Counted from the stretch's first letter, positions 33,686 to 43,147 are shown. The stretch is 64,000 nucleotides of DNA from Solihabitans fulvus (GCF_008386585.1 NZ_VUOB01000061.1:62001-126000), one strand, 5' to 3'. Made by a program: numbers and translations. Notes: generated from the letters alone by a model not told the origin.

Positions 33686-34531
33686 TCAGGCGTCCCGACG
33701 CTTGAGCAGCACCGCGCCGACGACCAGCGCGACGACCGCGTAGCCGCAGAACACCGCGAAGCCCGCCCAGGGGCCCAGCATCGGCGCGGGCGCCGGGTGC
33801 GCCTCGAGCAGCTGCTGGCCCGCGTTGCTCGGCAGGTAAGGGTTGATCTTGTCGGCCCAGTCCGGCGGCAGCGCCTCGCCGAGCACCGGCAGCACCAGCA
33901 GCAGGCCGAACAGGGTGGCGATGCTGCCGGCGGTGCTGCGCACGATGAAGCCGATCCCGGTGCCGAGCAGGCCGACCACGGTCAGGTAGAACCCCGTGCC
34001 GAGCACCGCGCGCGTCACACCGGCGGCGCCGAGCGTCGTCTCGATGTGCTGCGAGCTGAGGATCTGCTGCCCCACCAGGAAGGCGACGACGGCCGCGACC
34101 GTGGTGACCAGGACGGTGATCACCGCGAACACCGCGGCCTTGCCGATCAGCACGGGCAGCCGCCTCGGTGCGGCGCTGACGCTGGACCGGATCATCCCGG
34201 TGCCGTACTCGCCGGTCACCACCAGCACGCCGAGCACGCCGACCACGAGCTGCGCGAGGAAGTAGCCCCGCAGGCTGACCGCGGTCGGGTCGAAACGGGC
34301 CTGCTGGGCGGGCTTCATCCGGGTCCAGTGGCTCGAGGTGACCGTGGACACCAGCACGCTGAGGCCGATCATCGCGACGACCATGCCGGCGATGGAGAAG
34401 TACGACGAGCGCAGCGACCAGAACTTGAGCCACTCCGAGCGCACCACCCTCGGCAGCGTCACCCGGACGTCGCTCGGCAGCGTCGACTTCCTGGCCGTCG
34501 GTGCGTCGTCGGTGAGCAGCGCCGCGCTCAT
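33686..34531 (-). CDS. ABC-2 type transporter permease
   Basis: 281 residues, six TM helices. RSEWLKFWSLRSSYFS before TM1 and YGTGMIRSSVSAAPRRLPVL after TM2 are typical of actinobacterial ABC-2 permeases (elbow helix and coupling region). The start overlaps the ATPase stop by 4 nt (ATGA). Together they should form a homodimeric exporter. The substrate is unknown; coupling to the downstream kinase/regulator suggests an envelope-active compound. Confidence 0.88.
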   Translation of the reverse strand: MSAALLTDDAPTARKSTLPSDVRVTLPRVVRSEWLKFWSLRSSYFSIAGMVVAMIGLSVLVSTVTSSHWTRMKPAQQARFDPTAVSLRGYFLAQLVVGVLGVLVVTGEYGTGMIRSSVSAAPRRLPVLIGKAAVFAVITVLVTTVAAVVAFLVGQQILSSQHIETTLGAAGVTRAVLGTGFYLTVVGLLGTGIGFIVRSTAGSIATLFGLLLVLPVLGEALPPDWADKINPYLPSNAGQQLLEAHPAPAPMLGPWAGFAVFCGYAVVALVVGAVLLKRRDA

Positions 34532-35454
34532 GATGCCTTCCTCTCGGTGTCGTCGTGCACGCCGAACTCGACGGCGTCCTTGGTGAGATCCATGAACGCC
34601 TCTTCGAGGGAGGCGACCACCGGCGTCAGCTCGTCGAGGGCGATGGCGTTGTCGCGGGCGACCAGGCCGATCGCCGTGCTGCTCAGGCCGTGCACCTCCA
34701 GCACCCCCCGCTCGACGGCGGTGACGCTCACCTCGGGCCCGGCGAGCAGCTCGCGCAGCCGCGCGGAGTCCTCCGTGCGCACCCGCACGACCTTGCCGGA
34801 CGCCTGCTCGGTGAACTCGGCCATCGGCGTGTTGGCGATCAGCCTGCCCTTGCCGATGATGATCAGGTGGTCGGCGGTCAGCGCCATCTCGCTCATCAGG
34901 TGCGAGGACACGAACACCGTGCGGCCCTCGGCGGCCAGCGAGCGCAGCAGGTGCCGGATCCACCGCACGCCCTCGGGGTCGAGGCCGTTGACGGGCTCGT
35001 CGAGCACCAGCGTCGCCGGGTCGCCGAGCAGCGCGACCGCGACGCCGAGCCGCTGCCCCATGCCCAGGGAGAAGCCGCCGACCCGCTTGCGCGCCACGTC
35101 GCCGAGGCCGACCAGGTCGATCACCTCGTCGACCCGGCTGCGCGGAATGCCGTGGGTCAGCGCCATCGCGCGGAGGTGGTTGTAGGCGGACCGCCCGGTG
35201 TGCACGGCGCGGGCCTCCAGCAGCGCGCCGACCTCGCGCAGCGGCGCGGTGTGCTCGGCGTAGTGCTTGCCGTTGACGCGGACGTCGCCGCCGGTTGGCG
35301 CGTCCAGTCCCATGATCATCCGCATGGTGGTGGACTTCCCGGCGCCGTTAGGTCCGAGGAACCCGGTCACGATGCCCGGTTTGACCGTGAACGTCAGGTC
35401 GTCGACGGCGACCCTGTCCCCGTAGCGCTTTGTTGCTCCGACTACCTCGATCAT
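34528..35454 (-). CDS. ABC transporter ATP-binding protein
   Basis: 308 residues. Walker A GPNGAGKST (about 39-47), the signature variant FSLGMGQRLGVA, Walker B LVLDEPVNGLDPEG and the H-loop VFVSSHLMSEM are all intact. The C-terminal 90 residues form the extra domain seen in DrrA/BcrA-type multidrug ATPases. ATG 35454 is chosen because GAGG lies about 5 nt upstream and the family starts there; the frame stays open 87 codons further up. It leads the leftward operon ATPase, permease, kinase, regulator and is divergent from the imine-reductase-like gene. Confidence 0.92.
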   Translation of the reverse strand: MIEVVGATKRYGDRVAVDDLTFTVKPGIVTGFLGPNGAGKSTTMRMIMGLDAPTGGDVRVNGKHYAEHTAPLREVGALLEARAVHTGRSAYNHLRAMALTHGIPRSRVDEVIDLVGLGDVARKRVGGFSLGMGQRLGVAVALLGDPATLVLDEPVNGLDPEGVRWIRHLLRSLAAEGRTVFVSSHLMSEMALTADHLIIIGKGRLIANTPMAEFTEQASGKVVRVRTEDSARLRELLAGPEVSVTAVERGVLEVHGLSSTAIGLVARDNAIALDELTPVVASLEEAFMDLTKDAVEFGVHDDTERKAS

Positions 35455-35677
35455 CCGATCCTCGTCTCGTGGTGGCGACGGGGAAAAGCTAGTGAGCGGG
35501 CGCGCGGGACGCGCCCCCACCAGTGCTGATCTTTGGCCGAGCGCGCGTACGACCTTTGGGCTACCGACTACGCCGGAAGTCGCACGGCCGACCGTGCGCG
35601 GACCCGCAGCGAACCGTGCGCGGCCGCCGGCATCGTGGGTCGGGTCAGCAGCAGAGATCCCTTGTGAAGGCGGAACA

Positions 35678-36562
35678 ATGGCAGTGAACGACAACGCGGC
35701 GGCGGTGACCGTCATCGGCCTCGGCCCGATGGGTCAGGCGATGGTGCGCGCGTTGCTGGCGGCCGGTCACCGGACGACCGTGTGGAACCGGACCGCGAGC
35801 AGGGCCGACGAGCTGGTCGCCGAGGGCGCGGTCCGCGCGGCCACGGTCGCGGACGCGGTGGCGGCCAGCGAGCTGGTCGTGCTGAGCCTCACCGACTACC
35901 GGGCCATGTACGACATCCTCGGCGCGGCCGGCGACGCGCTGGTGGACCGGGTCGTGGTCAACCTCAGCTCCGACACGCCGAACGAGACCAGGGCGGCCGC
36001 GACCTGGCTGGCGCAGCGCGGCGCGGACCTGGTCGCCGGCGGCGTGATGGTGCCGGCGCCGCTGGTGGGCACCGACGCGGCGTACGTGTTCTACAGCGGC
36101 CCTCGGGCGGCCTTCGAGGCCAACCGAGAGACGCTGGCGGTCATCGGGCGGCCCGAGTACCGGGGCGAGGACCACGCGCTGGCGCAGCTGTACTACCAGG
36201 CCCAGCTCGACATCTTCCTGACGTCGCTGTCCGCGTACCTGCACGCCGTCGCGCTGGTCGGCTCGGCAGGCGTGTCGGCGGAGGAGTTCGCGCCCTACGC
36301 GGTCGACAACCTGAACAGCCTGTCGATGTACGTCGCGCAGGCGGCGAAGAACATCGACAGCGGGCAGCATCCCGGTGACCTGGCCAACGCCGCGATGATG
36401 GGCGCCACCGCCGACCACATCCTCGGCGCGAGCCGGGCCGCCGGCATCGACCTCGAGCTGCCCGGCACGGTCAAGGCGCACTACGACCGCGCGATCGCGG
36501 CCGGGCACGGCGCCGACAGCTGGACGAGCCTGTTTGAGGTGATCAGGAAGCCCTCGGCGTGA
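35678..36562 (+). CDS. imine reductase-like NAD(P)-binding oxidoreductase
   Basis: 294 residues of the 6-phosphogluconate/beta-hydroxyacid dehydrogenase superfamily. VTVIGLGPMGQAMVRALLAA binds NADPH, with WNRTASRADEL as the phosphate-recognising segment, followed by VVNLSSDTPNETR and GGVMVPAPLVGTDAAYVFYS. The catalytic Lys of beta-HADs is absent; QLYYQAQLDIFLTSLSAYLH has Tyr at that position, as in the Tyr-type (often S-selective) imine reductases. The natural substrate is unknown. The ATG has a weak AAGGCGGA upstream. Confidence 0.8.
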   Translation: MAVNDNAAAVTVIGLGPMGQAMVRALLAAGHRTTVWNRTASRADELVAEGAVRAATVADAVAASELVVLSLTDYRAMYDILGAAGDALVDRVVVNLSSDTPNETRAAATWLAQRGADLVAGGVMVPAPLVGTDAAYVFYSGPRAAFEANRETLAVIGRPEYRGEDHALAQLYYQAQLDIFLTSLSAYLHAVALVGSAGVSAEEFAPYAVDNLNSLSMYVAQAAKNIDSGQHPGDLANAAMMGATADHILGASRAAGIDLELPGTVKAHYDRAIAAGHGADSWTSLFEVIRKPSA

Positions 36563-36683
36563 CCGGGTGCTTCGCCCGCAGGACGCTGCTTCCGGGGCCA
36601 CAGCGAACGAATCCGGTGGGCTGACTCAACCGTTCCCGGCGCCATCGCGTCCTACACTCATCGCTTCCATACCGATACCCGCC

Positions 36684-36873
36684 GTGACACCAGCTCGTTG
36701 GCAACGCTTCGACGAGCTGGTGTCCGACCGGTCGCAGGCGCTGCTGCGATCGGCCTGTCTCCCGCGAGGCACCGGTGGCCGCCGCGGTGGGCTGCTCGGT
36801 CGGCACGGTGTCGCGCAGCCTCGCCCAACTGCGCAGGCCGACGGCCGCAGCCAGTCAGGAGGGTCCATCATGA
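36684..36873 (+). pseudogene. decayed SigE-like ECF sigma factor
   Basis: A GTG at 36684 begins RWQRFDELVSDRSQALLRSA, the opening helix of SigE-family ECF sigma factors. The next recognisable block, VAAAVGCSVGTVSRSLAQLR (36775-36834), is the region 4 helix-turn-helix, but in a different reading frame and only about 20 codons later instead of about 100. Region 2 and most of the linker are missing, so this is an internal deletion with a frameshift. The surviving region 4 frame ends TGA at 36871-36873, overlapping the next ATG (ATGA) as an intact sigma/partner pair would. Confidence 0.7.
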
Positions 36874-37430
36874 GCGACCGCAACGAGTTACGCGCGGAGT
36901 TCGACACCATGGCCGCCGATCCGCCGCCGACGCCGGACCGCGCGGACGTGGTGCGGCAACGGATCGCGCGAGTCCGCGGCCGGTGGTTGGCCGCGGGTGC
37001 CGCCGGGGCGGTGTGCGCGCTGGCGCTCGGCGTGGTGGTGGCCACGCAGCTGCGCGGCTCGGGCGGCGAGACCAATCACTCGGCGGCCGTCGGCGGCGAC
37101 TGCGCGTCGGTCGGCGCCACGCTCCTGTCGACCATGCGGTCGCTGACGACCCACGACGGGCAGTGGTCCGCCATAGCGCCGGTGTATCCCGGGTCCCTGC
37201 CGCACTTGTCGGCGGGCTCGGCCTCCGTCGGAAGGCCATCCTATCCGTCTTACGCCACGGACTCGCCGCCGTCGACGCACCCGACCCTTCTGACTGCGAC
37301 CGCGCCGCCCCTGCTCCCGCCCAGTCGCGCCGACGCCGCGCGGACCACCCGCCCGCCCTATCCCACTACGGCCGACAGCTGCGCGAAGCCTCGGCAGTCG
37401 GTCTCCGGCGCGTCCGTCCGGTGCTGCTGA
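36870..37430 (+). pseudogene. remnant of the sigma-associated membrane protein
   Basis: 186 codons stay open. The first 100 look genuine: a charged N-terminus (MSDRNELRAEFDTMAADPPP), a DVVRQRIARVRGRW helix, one TM helix (WLAAGAAGAVCALALGVVVA) and a short extracytoplasmic start, matching the membrane partner usually encoded after SigE-like ECF factors. After about residue 115 the composition changes abruptly to Ser/Pro/Thr-rich low-complexity sequence unlike a folded domain, while another frame there reads more naturally (RRKAILSVLRHGLAAVD). A frameshift or deletion junction near 37210 is likely. With the sigma gene broken, the locus is probably dead. Confidence 0.5.
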
Positions 37431-37472
37431 CCGCTACGGCGACCTTCGTCGCCTAGCTGACGTGCCCAACGG

Positions 37473-37895
37473 TCAGGCTCGCAGGCCGGGATCGCGGGGC
37501 GGTTCGATCGGCGAGATGCTGATCGAGGCGACCCGCCATCCGCTGTCCCGCTCGGTCAGCACGTAGACGGCACGGGACCGCCGGTTGGGCTCCACCCGCA
37601 GTTCGTGCGCGACGGCGACACCGTTGGCGGCGATGCGCACCGACTCGGTGGTGTGCTCGGCGGTGAAGATCTCCGGAAAGCCCTTGGCCACCATCCATTC
37701 CAGCTGCTCGGCGAAGGCGGCCTTACCGGCCAGCCACTTGCCGCCTCGGTTCACCACGTCCACGTCCTCGTCGAGGTGGGCGAGGTAGCCGGGGATGTCC
37801 CGTCGCTGCCACGCGGCGAGCAGGTCGGCCAGCACCGCGCGGATCTCGGTCGTCGGCTCGCTCAACACTGCCTGGGTCGTCGTTGTCTGGGTCAT
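37473..37895 (-). CDS. SgcJ/EcaC-type SnoaL-like protein
   Basis: 140 residues of the NTF2-like cone fold: TEIRAVLADLLAAWQRRDIP, YLAHLDEDVDVVNRGGKWLAGKAAF, and a closing YVLTERDSGWRVASISIS strand pair. This is the SgcJ/EcaC family, seen in antibiotic clusters and elsewhere, without firm biochemical function. The ATG at 37895 has a GGAGG Shine-Dalgarno. It is divergent from a MarR regulator across a perfect palindrome, so that regulator most likely controls it. Confidence 0.8.
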   Translation of the reverse strand: MTQTTTTQAVLSEPTTEIRAVLADLLAAWQRRDIPGYLAHLDEDVDVVNRGGKWLAGKAAFAEQLEWMVAKGFPEIFTAEHTTESVRIAANGVAVAHELRVEPNRRSRAVYVLTERDSGWRVASISISPIEPPRDPGLRA

Positions 37896-37925
37896 CGCTT
37901 CCTCCAAATTGTGTGACTGAAGCAT

Positions 37926-37946
37926 TTATATGCGATGCGCATATAA
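37926..37946. promoter_or_regulatory. perfect 9-3-9 palindromic operator
   Basis: TTATATGCG-ATG-CGCATATAA is a perfect inverted repeat in the divergent promoter between the SgcJ-like and MarR genes. It is strikingly AT-rich for this genome. TAGGAT at 37965-37970 is a good -10 for the marR-like gene, 6 nt from its ATG, so repression by occlusion and a leaderless marR transcript are likely. Confidence 0.8.
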
Positions 37947-37976
37947 GTGTCAAGGGCACTTTGTTAGGATTAGGCA

Positions 37977-38474
37977 ATGGATGGCAGCGAGACCGACGAG
38001 GACCCACGGCGAACCCTGGCCGCGGTCGAGCGCTCGATGATCCAGCTCCGCCGCAACATGGCCAGGAGGACGCTGGGCAGGCAGGTTGCGCGCGAGTCCG
38101 GCCAGGCCGTCGACCTCTCGCTGGCCGGCGTCGTCGACGCGATCGACGAGGGCCCGGAACGCGAGGGCCAGGAGATCACCGTCGGGCTCGTGGCCGACCG
38201 GATGGGCGTCGACCCGTCCAGGGCCAGCCGGCTGGTCGCCGCCGCCATCGAGGCCGGCTACGCCAGGCGGGTGGCCTCGCAGGTCGACGGCAGGCGGATC
38301 CAGCTCGAACTGACTCCGGCCGGTCACGACATGGTGACCGCGAGCCACCGGCACCGGCAGGATCTCTACGAGCGGCTGATGCGCGGCTGGTCGGAGCAGG
38401 ATCGCGGCACGTTTGCCCTGCTGCTCAACCGTTTCACCGACGCGATGGCCGAGTTTCGTCGTGAGCAGCGATAG
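37977..38474 (+). CDS. MarR-family transcriptional regulator
   Basis: 165 residues. The winged HTH is visible: EITVGLVADRMGVDPSRASR then LVAAAIEAGYARRVASQVDG and the wing RRIQLELTPAGHDM. Flanking N- and C-terminal helices provide the dimer interface. It is expected to repress itself and the divergent SgcJ-like gene through the palindrome at 37926-37946, with release by a small ligand or thiol stress; Cys is absent, which argues against thiol sensing. Confidence 0.88.
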   Translation: MDGSETDEDPRRTLAAVERSMIQLRRNMARRTLGRQVARESGQAVDLSLAGVVDAIDEGPEREGQEITVGLVADRMGVDPSRASRLVAAAIEAGYARRVASQVDGRRIQLELTPAGHDMVTASHRHRQDLYERLMRGWSEQDRGTFALLLNRFTDAMAEFRREQR

Positions 38475-38616
38475 CCACCCCCGTCCGCACGCAACGTCGC
38501 GGGGTGTTAGAACGTCTATCAGTGGTGTGTGCCGTGCGATCTCCTGCCGGCATGGGACATCAGGGACACAACGTCCACGTGGTCGCGGTACGCGGGTGGG
38601 GAGCGAAGAGGTAGAC

Positions 38617-39834
38617 ATGCTTGGCGTCAACAAGTCGAGGCGCGGAGCGCGCCGAGGAACCATCACCATCGCCGGGCTGATCGTGGTGTCGCTCGGCCTT
38701 GCCGCCTGCTCCTCGGGCAACTCGCCGTCGACCAACGGCCAGTCCGGCGCGAACAGCCCCGCGGCCGCCGCCGCGGCCAAGGTGAGCATCACTCCGGCAG
38801 GCGGGGACCAGGCCAACCCCAAGACGCCGATCGTGGTCACCGCGAGCGACGGCACGCTCAGCGCGGTCACCGTCACCAACGCCGCCAAGGGCACCCAGGT
38901 CGCCGGCGCGCTCTCCGCCGACAAGCTCACCTGGACCAGCAGCGAGCCGCTCGGCTACGGCGCGAGCTACCAGGTGGTCGCCAGCGCGGTGAACAAGGAC
39001 GGCAAGACCACCGAGCAGAAGTCCACGCTGCAAACCGTCACCCCGACGACGCAGGCCTATCCGGCGATGATTCCCGCGCCGCCAGGGCAGGGCGCGACCT
39101 TCGGCGTCGGCCAGATCTTCGGGATCTCCTTCGACCAGGACATCACCGACAAGGCCGCGGCGGAGAAGGCGGTCACCGTCACCACGACGCCGCCGCAACC
39201 CGGCGCGTGGTACTGGCTGGACAAGAAGACCGCGCACTACCGGGCGCAGACCTACTGGCAGGCCGGCACCGTCCTCAAGATGGACGTCAACGTCTACGGC
39301 GTGAACCTCGGCAACGGCGTCTACGGCAAGACCGACCGCACGGCCACCTACACCATCCACGACTCGTGGATCGCCAAGGCCGACGGCAACACCGACCAGA
39401 TGCAGATCCTGCACAACGGCCAGCCCGTCAAGTCGATGCCGGTCAGCCTCGGCAAGGACTCGACGCCGACCCACGTCGGCCCGCACGTCATCTCGGACAA
39501 GAACCAGGAGATCGTCATGGACTCCTGCACCTACGGCGTGTGCAAGGGCGACCCCAACTACTACAAGGCGACCGAGCACTGGGCCGAGCGGATCTCCAAC
39601 GACGGCGAGTTCGTGCACGAGAACCCGAACAGCGTCGGCGCGCAGGGCAACACCAACGTCTCGCACGGGTGCATCAACCTCAACACCGAGAACGCCACCT
39701 GGTTCTTCAACAACTTCAATCTCGGCGACGTGGTCGAGGTGACCAACGTGTCCGGCCCGAAGCTGCCGATCTACGACACCTACGGCGACTGGGAGCTGGA
39801 CTGGGCCGAATGGCAGCAGGGCGGCGCCAGGTAG
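38617..39834 (+). CDS. L,D-transpeptidase lipoprotein
   Basis: 405 residues. The lipobox LGLAAC gives lipidated Cys31, followed by a Ser/Asn/Ala-rich linker, two Ig-like domains (about 55-245) and the YkuD catalytic domain, with HVGPHVIS and the active-site motif SHGCINLN (nucleophile Cys352). This is the actinobacterial Ldt architecture (as in mycobacterial LdtMt2), which makes 3-3 cross-links in peptidoglycan at the outer membrane face. The ATG follows GAAGAGG at about 5 nt. It converges on the SARP gene, with 49 nt between stops. Confidence 0.95.
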   Translation: MLGVNKSRRGARRGTITIAGLIVVSLGLAACSSGNSPSTNGQSGANSPAAAAAAKVSITPAGGDQANPKTPIVVTASDGTLSAVTVTNAAKGTQVAGALSADKLTWTSSEPLGYGASYQVVASAVNKDGKTTEQKSTLQTVTPTTQAYPAMIPAPPGQGATFGVGQIFGISFDQDITDKAAAEKAVTVTTTPPQPGAWYWLDKKTAHYRAQTYWQAGTVLKMDVNVYGVNLGNGVYGKTDRTATYTIHDSWIAKADGNTDQMQILHNGQPVKSMPVSLGKDSTPTHVGPHVISDKNQEIVMDSCTYGVCKGDPNYYKATEHWAERISNDGEFVHENPNSVGAQGNTNVSHGCINLNTENATWFFNNFNLGDVVEVTNVSGPKLPIYDTYGDWELDWAEWQQGGAR

Positions 39835-39883
39835 CCGTTCTCCCGGTTCTCATGCGGTGGCCGGTTTTCCCGGTGGCCGCTGT

Positions 39884-42800
39884 TCACGCGGTGGCCTCGG
39901 AATCCACTTGGCGCGGCAGCTCGGCGATGAGCTGCCGCGCCGTGGTTTCCGGTAGCGCACAACCGATCTCGTCGGCGACGGCGCGCGACCGTTCGTAGCA
40001 GGCGAGCGCCGCCTCGGCGTCGCCCATGGCCAGGTGCGCGGCGCCGAGGTCGAGCAGGATCTCGCACTCGCCGCGCCGGTCGCCGAGGCTGCGGATGGCC
40101 TCGAGTGCCTGGCGCGCGTAGCCGAGGGCCGCTTCGTGGTTGCCGAGTTCTCGGTGCAGCATGCTGAGATAGCCCAGGACGCGCGGCTCCGCCCATTTGT
40201 TGCTGATCGCGCGGGTCAACTCCAGGGTCCGTTCGGCGTGACCGACCGCCTCGGTGTAGCGGCCGGAGTGCTCACTGACGAGCGTGAGCGCCTGGAGGAC
40301 CGCGAGTTCGCCTCGGTGATCCCCGACCTCGCGCAGCGCCACCAGCGTGGCCCCGCTCGTCGCCGAGTCGAGCAGGTGCAGTACGCGACGCGCCCAGTCG
40401 ACGGCGTCGGCGTTCCGAGCCAGGTGCCGGTAGATATAGCTGAAGTCGCTCAGTGCCAACGCCTCGGCCCGCGTGTCGCCGTGCTCGCGATACGTCGCCA
40501 GCGCCAGCCTGGTGAAGTTGTCGACGTCGTCGTCCCGACCGGTGTCGTAGCTGACGTGCGCCAGGTCCGCGAGCAGCGACGCGACCTTGCTGGTGTCGCC
40601 GAGTTCCCGCCTGATGGCGAGGGCCGTCTCGAAGCACTCGCGCGCCTTGGCGTGGCGACCCAGTTGGGCGTGCACCACCCCGAGGTTGTGCACCGCGGCG
40701 GCCTCGCCGGTGCGGGTGCCGGCCCGGCGCATCAGCACCAGTCCGCGTTCGAAATGGTCGAGTGCCCCGGCGTAGTCGCCGAGGATGTTCGCGACGGTGC
40801 CCAGGTTGCCGTGCACGGAGGCCTCGCCGCGCAGGTTGCCCGTGTCGCGCATGAGGATCAGCGCCCGGCGCAGGTGCTCCAGTGCCTCCTCGTACCGGCC
40901 TGCCTGCCAGTATGCGGTGCCGAGGCTCTTGCGCGCCTCCGCGTGGGCATCGGGATCCGACAGGTGTCGGGTCGCGGCGACGGCGAGTCGGCTGGTGGCA
41001 ATCCTTTCCTTGGTGTGGCCCCGGATCGAGAAGAAGTGCTGGATGGCGTGCGGCAGTCGCCAGGCGTGCGTCTGCCAACCGTGGTCGGCCGCGTACACGG
41101 CGGCAGCGGTGAGGTTGGCATGTTCGGCCTCGTACCAGGCGAGCGCCGAGCCGGTCGTCCGCACATCCGGCACGTGTGCGGGAGGGTGGTCGAGGTCGAG
41201 GGGTAGTCGGGGATATCCGACTGTGAGCGGCTCGATCGCGACGCTCGCGGTGTGCAGGTAGTAGTCGAGCACGCGGCCGACGGCTTCGTGTTGCCGCGCC
41301 TGGGTTTCCTCACGGCGGGCCGTGGCGTTGGCGTGGTGGCCGAGCAGGTCGTGGAAGCGGTAGCGGCCCGGCTCGGCCTGCTGGAGCAGGTGCGCGTCCA
41401 CCAGGTCCTCCAACAGGAGTTCGGCCTGCCGCGGGCTGGTTTCGGTCAGGACGGCGGCGAGGTGGCTGTCCCAGTCGGGTCCCGGATGCAGGCCGAGCAG
41501 CCGGAACATGCGTTGCCGCGGCGCGTCGAGGTGTTGGTAGGACAGGGCGAACGCCCCGGCCACGCTGCGGTCGCCCGCCGTCAGTTCGGCGAGCCGCTCC
41601 TCGCTGTCGGCGAGCCGGTTCGCCAGCCCGCGCACGGTCCAGGCCGGCCGGGTGCGCAGCCGAGCTCCCGCGATCCGGATCGCCAGCGGCAGGTGTCCGC
41701 ACAGCTGCACCACCTCCCCGGCGGCGTCGGGCTCGGCCGCGATCCGGTCGGCTCCGGCGATCCCGCTCAACAGCGCGAGCGCGTCGTCCTCGTCGAGCGC
41801 GTCGAGCGAGACGCCGCGCGCCGTGTCCAGGTCGAGCAGCCTGCGCCGGCTGGTCACCAGGACGAGACAACCGGCCGACCCCGGCAGCAGCGGCCGGACC
41901 TGCGCCGCGGTCGCGGCGTTGTCGAGCACCACCAACGCTCGCCTGCCGGCAAGTTCGGCCCGCCAACGCGCGGCCCTGCGCTCGCCGGGAGCGGGGATGT
42001 CGGCCTCGGCGACGCCGAGCGAGACCAGCAGGGTGTGCAGGGCGTCGTCCGGCGCGGTTGGCCGCACGCCCGAGGAGTGGCCGTGCAGGTCGATGAACAG
42101 CTGGGCGTCGGGATAGCGGGGCGCGAGGCGGTGGGCGACGCGCACGGCCAGGCTGGTCTTGCCGACCCCGGCCATGCCGTCGATCGCGACGACCGACACG
42201 GTGTCGGCCGCCGCCTGCTCGTCCAGCAGCAGCCGCAACTCGGTGTCGCGGCCGGTGAAGTCGGCGACCTCGCCAGGCAGTTCGTTGCGCCCCTTGACGT
42301 TCGGGTCGGTGCCGGCCGGGGCCGACTCGACCGGCGCCGTGTCGACCGTCGCGCGGCCGGGCGACGGCGCGCCGCCCGGTGTCGCGGCTGGGTCAGCCAG
42401 CAGCGTGGGATCGCCGAGGAGAACGCGGTGGTGCAGCCGCCGAAGCTCCTCGCCGGGGTCGAGGCCGAGCTCCTCGGCGAGGGTGTCGCCGAGCGTTCGG
42501 TAGGCGTGCAGGGCGTCGGCGCGTCGGTCGGCGCGGTACAGCGCCAGCATCAGGCGTGCCCACAGTCGTTCCCGCAGCGGGTGCAGCGCGGTGAGGGTGC
42601 GCAGTTCGGCGATGAGGTGATCGTGCCGGCCCAGTCGCAGGTCGAGGTCGATGCGGCGTTCCACGGCGGCGAGCCGCTGCTCGACCAGCACGGGCACGAC
42701 GTCGCGATGCAGCGAGTCGTTGCGCACGTCCGCCAGCGGCTCCCCGCGCCACAGCCCGATCGCCTCGCGGAGCGTGTCCGCCGCCGCGCCGATGCCGCCG

Positions 42801-43147
42801 TCGCGCTCCGCCCGCGTCGCCCGGTCGAGCAGCGACCGGAAGCGGCCGAGGTCGACCTCGTCGGCGGCGACGTCCAGGAGATAGCCGCGCGACCTGGTGC
42901 GGACGAACTCGCGCCCGTGCGCACCCCTGGCCAGGTCCGCGCGCAGCCGTCGCACGGTCGTCTGCACGGCGTTCACCGCGCCCGCGCCGGCCTCCGCACC
43001 CCACAACCGGTCGACCAGCTCGTCCATCGACACCGGCTCACCGGCCCGCAGCGCCAGCGTGGCCAGCAGCGCCCTGCGCTTGCCGGCGGCGATCGGCACG
43101 ATCCTGCCGTCCAGCAGCACTTCCAGCGGACCCAACAGCCCGAACAT
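39884..43147 (-). CDS. AfsR/SARP-family regulator with NB-ARC and TPR domains
   Basis: 1087 residues. MFGLLGPLEVLLDGRIVPIA starts the OmpR-like DNA-binding domain (1-95), followed by the BTAD domain (about 98-245), a Pro/Ala linker, and an NB-ARC-type ATPase with Walker A GMAGVGKTS (324-332) and the P-loop partner segments RRALVVLDNAATAAQVRPLL and LVTSRRR. The C-terminal half is a TPR array (for example HLRRALILMRDTGNLRGEAS, LDHFERGLVLMRRAGTRTGE). This matches AfsR. Such proteins activate secondary-metabolite genes on perceiving ATP or phosphorylation signals. No cluster is adjacent, so it may act at a distance. An upstream GTG at 43192 would add 15 residues. Confidence 0.92.
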   Translation of the reverse strand: MFGLLGPLEVLLDGRIVPIAAGKRRALLATLALRAGEPVSMDELVDRLWGAEAGAGAVNAVQTTVRRLRADLARGAHGREFVRTRSRGYLLDVAADEVDLGRFRSLLDRATRAERDGGIGAAADTLREAIGLWRGEPLADVRNDSLHRDVVPVLVEQRLAAVERRIDLDLRLGRHDHLIAELRTLTALHPLRERLWARLMLALYRADRRADALHAYRTLGDTLAEELGLDPGEELRRLHHRVLLGDPTLLADPAATPGGAPSPGRATVDTAPVESAPAGTDPNVKGRNELPGEVADFTGRDTELRLLLDEQAAADTVSVVAIDGMAGVGKTSLAVRVAHRLAPRYPDAQLFIDLHGHSSGVRPTAPDDALHTLLVSLGVAEADIPAPGERRAARWRAELAGRRALVVLDNAATAAQVRPLLPGSAGCLVLVTSRRRLLDLDTARGVSLDALDEDDALALLSGIAGADRIAAEPDAAGEVVQLCGHLPLAIRIAGARLRTRPAWTVRGLANRLADSEERLAELTAGDRSVAGAFALSYQHLDAPRQRMFRLLGLHPGPDWDSHLAAVLTETSPRQAELLLEDLVDAHLLQQAEPGRYRFHDLLGHHANATARREETQARQHEAVGRVLDYYLHTASVAIEPLTVGYPRLPLDLDHPPAHVPDVRTTGSALAWYEAEHANLTAAAVYAADHGWQTHAWRLPHAIQHFFSIRGHTKERIATSRLAVAATRHLSDPDAHAEARKSLGTAYWQAGRYEEALEHLRRALILMRDTGNLRGEASVHGNLGTVANILGDYAGALDHFERGLVLMRRAGTRTGEAAAVHNLGVVHAQLGRHAKARECFETALAIRRELGDTSKVASLLADLAHVSYDTGRDDDVDNFTRLALATYREHGDTRAEALALSDFSYIYRHLARNADAVDWARRVLHLLDSATSGATLVALREVGDHRGELAVLQALTLVSEHSGRYTEAVGHAERTLELTRAISNKWAEPRVLGYLSMLHRELGNHEAALGYARQALEAIRSLGDRRGECEILLDLGAAHLAMGDAEAALACYERSRAVADEIGCALPETTARQLIAELPRQVDSEATA

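Noticed and set aside
32141..35185. 1014-codon open frame on the plus strand
   Set aside because: It is antisense to response regulator, kinase, permease and ATPase genes that overlap as an operon and carry full motifs; the plus-strand product is Arg/His/Gln repetitive.
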